Part shown: positions 55,131-64,000 of the stretch, piece after piece
Numbering within the stretch: position 1 is the first letter of the stretch
Layout: every line of letters begins with the position of its first letter
Assembly (NCBI GenBank): GCA_028274465.1
Contig: CM051455.1
Coordinates: forward strand, 72,522,985-72,586,984
DNA: 64,000 bases
Reading direction: 5' to 3'
DNA from: Plantago ovata
Taxonomy: Eukaryota; Streptophyta; Magnoliopsida; Lamiales; Plantaginaceae
Notes under the pieces: generated by a model
Told to the model about the DNA's origin: nothing
What the model saw: only the letters and a program-made list of their open reading frames with translations
Database searches by the model: none
Program-made: the position numbers and the translations under genes

Positions 55131-56814
55131 TGTCAAAGTTAATGTCCTCCTATTGATGAAGTCTTTATTGGATATGCCTGTAAAGCAAACCAGTCCATTC
55201 ACCATGGTGAGATCTTTGAAGCTTCCTAGGTCTCTTTGCTACATCGAACCAAGAGAATGGCGGCCACCGTGGGGAGGTACTCTTGAATACTCAGCCGACC
55301 GAGGCCAAACCGTTCGATAACATCTAGTATCACTTTTTATTTACTCATTCTCTTTTGCTAGAGACTAGCTTAAGTTTCTTGAGGGGGATGGGATGTGAAC
55401 TATGATGTTAAATACTGTTTGGCTTTGAGATGTTGAGTATGGTATCTTGTTTTTTGTTTGCATTTGGATTTGCACGTTTACTACTTTCTTAGTTTTTAGT
55501 TACATTCACTACATTCATCCTAGGATAGTCTTGCATGTTTTATGTGGAGTTTATTGCCAAATTTTTTGAACTTTTTTATTGGGTAGATTAACTAATTATG
55601 ACATTAATCATATGTTTCATCTCTATGAATTTGTTTGAGGTTTTTCTCGCTTGGCTTGTCACATTTATGTATTGCACTTAGTTAAGCTTGGTAGTCTCGA
55701 CATCACTCAGTGGTGTTTTCTCTACTGCGGTTCACGAAGGCCTTTATAATAGGATGATGCATGTTAGGATCTTATGGTTGTTTTCCCGAGTAATTATGTA
55801 CCTAAGAGGCAACAAGTCTTCACCTTTCTTTGAGATTGCTAAATGCCTAGGAAGGAGGTAGTGTGAGATTGTGTGATCCTTTGTTTGAAACCTATTCTTT
55901 CGAATAGGTTTGGGGAGGGGGTTACACTTTCATTAGACTTGTTTTTCATTTTTTGAGTATGTGTTGGGAGTTTATTTTTCTTTCTTCTTTCGTAAAGTTT
56001 GTACCCCAACCTATTCTTTCGAATAGGTTTGGGGAGGTCGTTTGTGAGTTATTTTATTTTCGTTGTGCTAATTGCTGGCTAAAAAAATCGAAAAAAGAGA
56101 AAAAGAAAAATTCCAAGAAAAAAGAAAAAAAAAAAGAAAAAGAAACTGGAAAGAAAAAAGAAAGAAAAAAAGAAAAGACCCCAAAAAGGCAAAGAAGGGT
56201 CCAAAAAAGCCAAAAAGCAGTTTAGCAAAGTGTTGTGTCTCATTTTCCAATTCTTGTAATGTTCGTAATCGTCTTGTAATTTTTTATCTTCTCTTTTGAG
56301 TGTCATCTGTTCTAGACCACCCTCGTCCTGCCATTCAGGAAGTGGTGAATAGCTTAAGGCTTTGCTTGAGAGATGGGTAGAATAGGGGAGTGTTATCTTT
56401 TTTAGGGAACCCTCCTTCGTTTGATGAGAGCCAGTATTGGTTCGACCTCTTTGAGGAAAAGTCTTAACTTTGTGAACAGCAGTAAGTCCTCAGTTTCATA
56501 GGTACGGGACAACCATTCGTATTTTAACATGTTTCATTACGTCGTCACTGACTAGGTCCAGGTAGAGAATGTTACAAGAGACTATCTTGTCTTGACATAA
56601 GTGCTTATGTGAATGTGTATGGGTCAATCGAGGCATTCTTCAACCTATATTCATGTTATGATTTGTATGGTTTTTGTTCATATGTTTCTTGATAGATTCT
56701 GTAGATTAGTTCATTTCGTTTAGCATGAGACTCCATTTTTTGTGTTGCATTGTTTTTTGCATTAGAGTCTAGCTTAATTGCTTGAGGACAAGCAAAGGTT
56801 CGGTTTGGTGAGTT
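55131..56814 (+). other. Gypsy C 3' non-coding region
   Basis: The first 180 nt (to about 55320) may be the tail of an extra ORF (one frame reads WRPPWGGTLEYSADRGQTVR before a stop), but this is weak. The rest is non-coding: shared 3' region sequence (55500-55860), two hairpin plus TTTGGGGAGG units (55887-55920, 56007-56039), a near-homopurine run (56075-56190), the conserved 3' module (56310-56620) and a terminal GGTTTGGTGAG tract. Confidence 0.65.
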
Positions 56815-58015
56815 TGATGAATGTGTATTTTACACTTTCATTTGAGTCCTTTTAACCTATTTTAGCTATCCTCTTTGTTAATTTAGCTATATTTTAGTGC
56901 ATTTTATTAGAATAGTGTCACGTTTCCCTTTAGCTTGTATTTTACAGGTTTTGGTTGAAAAACGAGGTTTTCCGAGAAATTATATTGAAGTAGACAAAGA
57001 ATTGGTCTTCTGAAGGCCTAATTGGAGTATCTCAAAGATTCCGGATAGGATTTGAAGTCTAGGGATGGAGTCTGAAGGCTAAAAGGCCACTAGAAGGCAA
57101 AAACCGAGTCCGAAAAGGGGAAGAAATCCAAAAATGCGTCGAAAACGCGTATCTGGCCGAAAAAGACTCCCGGGCGAATCGCCCGGGACGTGGGGCGAAT
57201 CGCCCCACACCAGGCGAATCGCTCGGTTTGTGGGGCCCTTCGCCCCACACCTCCCGAATACCTATATATAGTTGCTCAATTTTCTCCGTTTTTCATACTT
57301 TTCCATACCTTTTCTCTCACCCTTCTCAGTAGTTTGAGGTAGGAATTCTCCAGAGCCTGTTCTGGGGGTTCTTAGCTTAGGAGATACTTTTTCTTAGCAT
57401 TTTGGAGCTTGTAAGATCACGATTCTTCGGAGATTGACAACCTTCGATAACATTGTATCTTACGGTTTTTCTATTTATATTTATATATCTTTCATCATGT
57501 TTTCGTTCATTCGTGGTATGATTTCTGTTGATTGCATGACAACTATGAGTAGCTAAACTTCTCGTTGGTGATAGTATGTGATTTCTTTGCGAAGGGTTAA
57601 TAATTATGCTAATGGCTATATCGCGCATTATACTCTGACTTATTGCTTTATTTCTTTGATCTATCTAAAACCTCTATCTTCGTAGTGTTGAATAATTACG
57701 GAACACAATTGGACAATTCATTGATCAAAGATCTCCATGCAAGACCGAGGAATTTTTGCATGATTAATAACCTGCTATGCTTTGAATGACCATACTATCA
57801 CCAATCTCAATTATCTTTTAAGAAAAACCTTTGCTAAGCCGTCTGCTGTTTTATATTCCTAAGTTAGATTACATAAAGCTAGTTAGAGTCCTTAGAGATC
57901 GACACTCGAGGTTATTCTACTGCTACACTACGGATTTCGTTGTAGTTGTGAATTGCCTTTGGCTAAATACAAATTTATTTGATCAATTAGAATCTGACAA
58001 ATTCGACGTTCATCA
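56815..58015 (+). repeat. LTR of Gypsy family C
   Basis: 1201 bp, TGATGAATGTGTATTTTAC to CGACGTTCATCA. Palindrome cluster at 57170-57262 (CGGGCGAATCGCCCG, GGGGCGAATCGCCCC). Confidence 0.92.
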
Positions 58016-59890
58016 ATATACCATCTTGGTTTCTAAGGGAAGTTCAAAGCCAGGGGTTGTTCTAGATAGACTTCTTCAGCAAGTTCACAATTTAGGAATA
58101 TACTTTTAACATCCATTTGATAAACTATGAAGTCATTGTGAGCGGCAAAGGCTAAGAAAAGTCTAATAGCATCCAATCTTGCAACTGGTGCATAAGACTC
58201 ATCATAATCCAATCCTTCAGTCTGGCAATAACCTTGAGGTACTAAACGTTCTTTGTTCCTTGTTACTTCTCCAGACTCACTCAGCTTGTTTCTGAACACC
58301 CACTTTGTACCAATTGCTTTCTTTCCTTCAGCAAGGGGTAAAAGTTTCCAGACTTTGTTCCTTTCAAAGTGATCTAGTTCTTCTTGCATTGCCTTGATCC
58401 GTTCAGAATGCTTTAAAGCTTCTTCTGTGGTTTTGTGCTCAATTTATGAAACAAAGCAAGAGAACAAAGCTTCTACCTCAACAACAATTGCTTCTTCAAC
58501 AAGTTCTTGATTGGTAGATACTTTGGATCTAGTCACTTGGAGTTTGTCAATATCACCAATTATATCCTTAGGTCGATGATCTCTAATCCATTTGTTAACA
58601 GGTTTTCTGCTTTTTGGATATGGATATGTTTGCATTTCAGCATGTGACTCTTCAGCATGTACTTGTTAAGTACTAATGGTATCTGGTTGTGTCTCTGCTG
58701 GAATTGGTTCATCAGCAACTACTTGTTCAGCATTGCTGGTTTGAGATAACTCATCAGCATACACAGGAGGTTGCGTAGTTTTAGCAACTTCTGGAGCAAC
58801 TGCATCTTTAGCCGGGAATTCCTTATCATGAACCACATTTATCTTGACATGAGTTGGAGTTGGAGTGTCATTGTCAGAATCATCATTAAGTTCAATAGAT
58901 TTGACATTTCCAGCATTAGATTCAGTTCTTTGCTCGTGTATGAGTAGTTTCTTCATACATTCTGATATTTCTTCTTCAGCGGGAACTCCTTGTGTCTTTT
59001 CATAGAATACAACATGCACTGATTCTTCAATATTTCGTGCCTTTTTGTTGTAAATTCTATAAGCTTTGCTATGTAAGGAGTAGCCAAGAAATATCGCTTC
59101 ATCTGCCTTTGGTTGAAATGTCCTTAAATATTCTCTACCATTGTTAAGAACAAAGCATTTGCAACCAAATACTCTTAGATGAGTGATGTTAGGAGGTCTT
59201 CGAACAAATAACTCATAGAGAGTTTTGTTGTATTTCTTAGTTATCAAACATCTATTTTGAGTATAGCAGGCGGTATTAATCGCTTCAACGCAATAAGCTT
59301 CACTTATTTCAGTGTCAACAAGCATTGTTCTAGCTACTTCCTTAAGGGTACGATTCTTCCTTTCAGCAACACCGTTTTGTTGAGGTGTCCTTACTGAGGA
59401 TAACTGATGTTGTATGCCTTTGGAAGTGCAACACTCAGTTATGTACTGGTTTACAAACTCAGTACCATGGTCTGTTCTAATGATTTTTACCTTGTCATTT
59501 TTCATGACTTCGAGTTTTTTCAACAAGTTAGGTATTTCAGTCCTTGTTTCAGACTTGTGTTTGATAAAAATTACCCAATTGAACCTTAAATAATCATCTA
59601 CCACCACCAGACCAGACTTCTTAGCAGCATAGCTTGTTGAAGAAGATTCAAACAAGTCCATGTGCAAGAGTTGTAAAGGCTTTGTAGTTGACGGTACTGC
59701 CTTGCTCTTGAAAGAAGTTTTGGTTTGCTTACCTTGCTGACATGCAGTGCAAACACCATATTCTTAAAAGTAACCTTAGGTAATCCAACTACAAGTGCCT
59801 TTTCAGACAACTTATCCCGCATCTTGAAGTTTAGGTGACTTGTTCGTTTATGCCATAACCATGGGTTTTTAAGGGCAATCATGTTCTGAG
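58016..59890 (-). pseudogene. Copia integrase and partial RT
   Basis: Integrase begins at the fusion point with ALKNPWLWHKRTSHLNFKM, then broken frames, then HMDLFESSSTSYAAKKSGLV, RTDHGTEF and QQNGVAERKNRTLKEVARTM; catalytic residues are present. Stops near 58660 and 58440. [62 protein letters not shown], ending at the LTR junction before the YVDD box. Confidence 0.88.
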
Positions 59891-61466
59891 ATTTGAAATT
59901 GACTTTCATCTTTTTCATCTCTTGTATTTCAGCAAGTAACTTTAGAATTGAGGAATGATATTCTTCCAATTCTATTGCCATTTTGAGCATTTTTCTCTGT
60001 AGCTTCAACAACTAACTTTTTGAGATGCAATATTTTAGCATCCTTCTTTTCTGACTCAACGCTCAACATAAGTTCAGCATTCTGTAGTTTCTCTTGGTGT
60101 TTGCTCATAGTTTTCTCAAATCTCTCAATTTCTCCTTGAATTCTATCAAGGTCATTGTCATCTTCACTTTCTGAATCAGAGTCAGAGGTAGGACAATTTA
60201 CCTGATCGTCCATGAGTCAGAACTTGTAGTTTCACACATCTGGATAAGCTTCCATGGCAATTCCACAAACTTCTTTACCTATCTCTACGTCTAGAGTGGC
60301 TTCCTCTTCTTCCGTGTCTGAACTTTCTACCTCACTGTCTTCAGAGCTTGTTTCAATGCAAAGAGCATCGATTTTTGCTTGAAGCTTTTTCTTTTATTCA
60401 GCAATTAAAGCCTTCTTGAACTTCTTCTTCTTTTTAGAAGATTTCCCTTTCAGTAAGAGCAATTTGCTTTGAAGTGTCTAGGCTTTTTGCAATAAAAGCA
60501 AAGATCATTGCCAACTGCTGGTTCTTCGGAGGAGTTTGCTTGCGGAGCTTGCTTGTTCAGCGAGCTAGCTTCATTTTTGTACTTATGGTAGCTGTTACCA
60601 ATATGCTTTTTCAGCTTCTATTTTGCTTTCCGCCTTCCAAGTTCCTTACTTATGAATTTCTTCATGTTTCTAACTACAAGAGCATTTTCATAAGCAGGCT
60701 CTTTATCATTCTTCTTTACAGAAGATGATGGCTTGGCAGCTAGAGCAATGTTTTGCGATTTTTCAGCAAACACACTTTCTCTTTGCTTTGTCTCATAGTT
60801 GACAGTAGCAACATGAGAGAACAACTCGGTTGGAGTGATGTTTGGCATTCCTTGATTGTAGTAGAAATTCTGAGTATGGATCCATTCTTGATTAAGACTT
60901 CTAATAATGGTTTTCACCTTTTTAGAATCTGAATAGAAGTTTCCAACACCTAAGGCAGCCATTTCACTCACAAGAGTTGTGAATCTGAAATCCATGTCTT
61001 CCAGTGACTCATTGACACCTTGTTTGAAGTTTTGAAACTTCAACTTTAGTACTTCGAGTTTGTTTTCCTTAGTTTTGTCAGATCCAGCACAAAGATCTTG
61101 AACCATTTTCCAAGCTTCCTTAGCAGTTTTTGCACCCCACAGTTTGCACTGTATAGTATCTGGAGTAGATCGAATAATGATGTTTCTTGCTTGGCCATCA
61201 AGACGGAATATTTTGGCTTCATCTAAAGTCCATTCCTCTTTTGGTTTTGGTACGACAGTATCGACCGGTTCTCCTAAGATAGTTTCCTTTCCAGCAGTAT
61301 TTGTGGTTTTGTGAGGAAAGCTTCTATCAAGTTTAGTGATCTTGATTGGGCCATCGTTTATGACAGTCACCATCTCATCACTAATGGAGTCAAGATGTAA
61401 CATCATGTTGTTTCGCCATTTCTCATAGTTTTTCACCTTCAGCAAAGGAGCGTCTCCTAAAGACAT
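59891..61466 (-). pseudogene. Copia gag
   Basis: ATG 61466, MSLGDAPLLKVKNYEKWRNN. The UBN2-type domain is intact for 282 codons (FRLDGQARNIIIRSTPDTIQ, FKQGVNESLEDMDFRFTTLV), then a TAG near 60618. The zinc knuckle reads CFYCKKPRHFKANC near 60485. Acidic Ser/Asp stretch and coiled coil (60210-59900) follow with frameshifts. The reading then jumps from KKMKVNFKSQ straight into integrase, skipping roughly 1.2 kb present at 51440-52680. Confidence 0.88.
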
Positions 61467-61564
61467 CCTGTCAGCAAATAACTACTAAACTAATCAAGTG
61501 AAAGTGATTTATGGAAAGCACCTAAGGGGGTCTAGGTTCAGTGCTGAAGGTTAAAGAACATCCA

Positions 61565-61576
61565 GCTCTGATACCA
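61565..61576 (-). other. Primer binding site, initiator tRNA-Met
   Basis: Minus strand TGGTATCAGAGC, two bases from the LTR end at 61579. Confidence 0.94.
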
Positions 61577-61578
61577 CT

Positions 61579-62078
61579 TGTTGGTCCCTTTAAACAACAA
61601 GAAAAGACTAGAGGGGGGGGGTGAATAGTCTCTTCAAACTTTTCTTCGTTTAAAACTTTCTCAGCAAGTACTTATTACTTTTCAGTAATGAGTTTGTTGA
61701 TACTTAACTTTCTCAGCAAGTGCTTATTACTTTTCAGTAATGAGCTTGCTGATACTTAAAAACAGAGTGCGGAAGTCTTTTACAATAAGTGCTCTCGTAA
61801 GAGAAACTAGTTTCAGCAAGTGAGCAGATTGACAGTATAAAACAATAGTAACTTGCTGAAAACTAAGTGCAGAAAATTAAATCACACAAACACTTTTATA
61901 GTGGTATCTGAGAGTGGCGTAATCTCTCAACTAATCCACTTTGTCCTTTCTAGGAATGAATTCACTATGATAAGATGTGAGGTTCCTTACAAATCCTATC
62001 ACTAATGATTCTCAGAAACCAAAGCACACTTGCCTTGTTTCTAACCTAAGCTAGAGAACTGTAACCTTGTTCTCCAAC
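61579..62078 (-). repeat. Truncated 5' LTR of inverted Copia A
   Basis: The last 500 bp of a family A LTR in minus orientation, cut at 62078 within the GGTGGAGAACAAGG region by the plus-strand LTR that starts at 62079. Confidence 0.9.
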
Positions 62079-63531
62079 TGTTAGGAAACTTGTAATTTTG
62101 ATGAGCAATTAACCATGCTAAATTAAGGAAAGTCCAGTAACTAGTACTCTTAAGGTCCATAGGAATTTATAATTTTAAGGACATTGTAAAAGAGGAACGT
62201 TTGCTGAAAAATTTAGTGTAGGTACTAGTTAGGTTCTTTCGTTTGCTGATGATGTACTTTGTTTTTACAAACGAACTATTGAAGACCTGGAACCGCTCAG
62301 AAACTTGAAGATTTGAAGACTGAAGACTTAGAAGAATTCTGAGAAAGGTATCTACAAAGGCACATGTTGCTTAGAAAGTGAGATTTTCAGCAACATCTTG
62401 CATAAGTGAAACTCTATTTGGCAGAGTAGGTTGTGCTTGCTGAAACTGAGACTGATCTCTTGCTGACAACATATGTGACCTCCTTGCTGAAGAGTACTTG
62501 CATTTTGGCTCCAATGTTCATATTTGAATTTGATTCAAATGAACATTAAATGCATTGTAGGCACGCGAAGAACATGAAGACAAGAAGACAAATGAAGGAA
62601 GCTGCTGAAAGTACAAAAGCAAGATAGTGAAATCTTAAGGTGCAAAGCCTTAGAATTTGAAATTCAAACGGCTCCCTTGAGACACTATAAATTGAGGTCA
62701 TCAGGCAAGAGTAGAAGTGTGTCAAAAACGTGATCAAACTCTCACTTGTGCTTCAAACACTCAAAACCTTCTAAACTGTTTACTGCCTATTGATCCGTTC
62801 AGGACTTAAGCTTGAAACAAAAGCTACTTGTGAAGAAGTAGAACATTCACGGCTAAGAAATTAGTTAAGTGTTCTTTCTTTCGAACAAGAACAAGTCTTG
62901 ACACCAGAAACAATCAAACTTGCTTACTACAAAGTATTACAAGTTGTGTTTCTTTAGATAACTTGTTATAGCTGAAAAGTTATACTCAAGTGATCTCATC
63001 CCAAACCTCTCTAATTGATAAACACCAATTTCAGGTGTGAAATTCAGGCGGAATTAATCAAGCATAGTGTTGCTGATTATAAGTCCCAAGTTTGGTGGAG
63101 AACAAGGTTACAGTTCTCTAGTTAGGTTGGAAACAAAGCAAGTGTGCTTTGGTTTCTGAAGAATCATTAGTGATAGGATTTGTAAGGAACCTCACATCTT
63201 ATCATAGTGGATTCAGTTTGTGTGATTTACTTTACAGCACTTAGTTTTCAGCAAGCTACATTTCTTGTACACTGACAGTCAGCTCACCTGCTGAAACTAG
63301 CACTCTCTGAAAAGGACTTATTGTAAAAAAACTTCCGCACTTTGTTTTTAAGTATCAGCAAACCCATTACTGAAAAGTAATAAGTATTTCTTGAGAAAGT
63401 TAAGTACCAGCAAACTCATTACTGAAAAGTAAGAAGCACTGGCTGAGAAATTTTTAAACGACGAAAAGTTTGAAAAGACTATTCACCCCCCCCCCCCTCT
63501 AGTCTTTTCTTTTTGTTTAAAGGGACCAACA
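62079..63531 (+). repeat. 5' LTR of Copia family A
   Basis: 1453 bp, TGTTAGGAAACTTG to GGGACCAACA. TATA box TATAAAT at 62686-62692. One U3 unit (TGATGTACTTTGTTTTTACAA). Very close to the LTR at 18166. Confidence 0.93.
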
Positions 63532-63533
63532 AG

Positions 63534-63545
63534 TGGTATCAAAGT
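63534..63545 (+). other. Primer binding site, initiator tRNA-Met, imperfect
   Basis: TGGTATCAAAGT, two changes from the sites at 49733 and 61565, two bases after the LTR. Confidence 0.85.
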
Positions 63546-63643
63546 TGGAGGTTCTTTAACCTTCAACAATGAACCTAGATCCCCTTAGGTGCTTTCTGTA
63601 AATCACTTTCACTTGATCAGTTTGGTAGTCTTTTGCTGACAGG

Positions 63644-64000
63644 ATGCCGCTAGGAGATGCTCCCTTGCTCAAGCTGGAAAACTACGAAAAATGGCGAAAC
63701 AACATGATGCTACATCTTGAGGACATTAGTGATGAGATGTTTACTGTCATAAATGATGGACCTATCAAAATCACTAAAATTGAGAGAAGTTTTCCTCACA
63801 AAACCATTGAGGCTGGAAAGGAAACTATCTTAGGTGAACCAGTCGATAGTGTCGTTCCAAAACCAAGAGAAGAATGGACTTCAGATGAAGCCAAAAGATT
63901 CCGTCTTGATGGCCAAGCAAGAAACATCATTATACGATTTACTCCAGATACTATACAGTACAAACTGTGCGGTGCAAAAACTGCTAAGGAAGCTTGGAAA
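63644..64000 (+). CDS. Copia gag, N-terminal part (runs off the window)
   Basis: ATG 63644, MPLGDAPLLKLENYEKWRNN, open for 119 codons to the last base. It aligns with the UBN2-type gag domains at 49843 and 61466 and, unlike those, keeps the Trp at 63689-63700 and has no indel. Blocks: VINDGPIKITKIERSFPHKT, FRLDGQARNIIIRFTPDTIQ and GAKTAKEAWK. Small changes (RFTPD for RSTPD, YKLCG for CKLWG) show it is not recent enough to be free of drift. The start is fixed by the match with the other copies and by its place about 100 nt after the primer site. Confidence 0.88.
   Translation, partial: MPLGDAPLLKLENYEKWRNNMMLHLEDISDEMFTVINDGPIKITKIERSFPHKTIEAGKETILGEPVDSVVPKPREEWTSDEAKRFRLDGQARNIIIRFTPDTIQYKLCGAKTAKEAWK

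Larger units (their letters stand above)
55131..58015 (+). mobile_element. Gypsy family C, 3' end with 3' LTR
   Basis: 3' non-coding region (55131-56814) and complete LTR (56815-58015), inserted in the RT of a minus-strand Copia. The left border cuts a Copia LTR. Confidence 0.8.
58016..62078 (-). mobile_element. Copia family A, 5' part, inverted, with internal deletion
   Basis: Minus strand: truncated 5' LTR (62078-61579), primer site (61576-61565), gag from ATG 61466, a deletion that removes the gag tail and protease, integrase, and RT up to 58016, where a family C LTR has inserted. It is more diverged from the two plus copies than they are from each other. Confidence 0.9.
62079..64000 (+). 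mobile_element. Copia family A, 5' end, youngest insertion
   Basis: Complete 5' LTR, primer site and the first part of gag, running off the window. It inserted into the LTR of the inverted Copia next to it, so it is younger than that copy. The gag is undamaged as far as it can be read. Confidence 0.9.

Overview
The window looks like nuclear DNA of a dicot plant with a large, repeat-rich genome, and it contains no recognisable host gene. Almost every base belongs to LTR retrotransposons that have inserted into one another, inverted and decayed. Plant origin is inferred from Sirevirus-like Copia elements (initiator-tRNA-Met primer site, characteristic RT text), Athila/Tat-type Gypsy elements with tRNA-Asp primer sites, a Tat-type extra RNase H fragment and the putative plant transposon protein domain (PF20167-type, recognised from memory). 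The species cannot be named. Two runs of exactly 100 N (38012-38111, 54794-54893) are assembly gaps.

Families (my labels). Family A is a Sirevirus-like Copia with LTRs TGTTAGG...CCAACA, gag-pol, then a long additional ORF (aORF) between pol and the 3' LTR. Pieces lie at 1-4081(-), 16871-19542(+), 28985-38011(+), 45190-45493(-), 47999-55130(+), 58016-62078(-) and 62079-64000(+). Family B is a Gypsy with LTRs TGATGAACG...; its pieces lie at 6246-9105(+), 13479-15112(-), 19958-27660(+) and 45494-47998(-). Family C is a related Gypsy: 38112-39672(+), 39673-45189(-), 55131-58015(+). Family D is a 5' end only, 15113-16870(-). Family E is an Athila-type gag-pol with the only Gypsy RT: 9106-13478(+) and probably 4082-6245(-). 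A Tat RNase H scrap (19543-19957) and an unclassified LTR-like segment (27661-28984) complete the list.

How the parts work together. Family A has the full Copia kit plus the aORF. In front of the aORF lie a TATA box and a row of small hairpins; inside it are three small GT-AG introns. The best B and C elements (19958-27660 and 39673-45189) carry gag and protease followed by a PF20167-type ORF and no RT, RNase H or integrase, so they look non-autonomous and would depend on a partner such as family E. Gypsy families share a modular non-coding design: clusters of self-complementary GC-rich motifs in the LTR and before or after the extra ORF, and a 3' region with repeated hairpins each followed by TTTGGGGAGG, then a homopurine run.

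Condition. Nearly all coding regions have stops, frameshifts, deletions or lost catalytic residues. The exceptions are the PF20167-type ORF at 25138-26112, which is intact, and the start of a Copia gag at 63644, open to the window edge. The best leads are the covarying hairpin array (33179-33455), the aORF introns, the palindrome cassettes and the gag-pro-PF20167 elements without pol.
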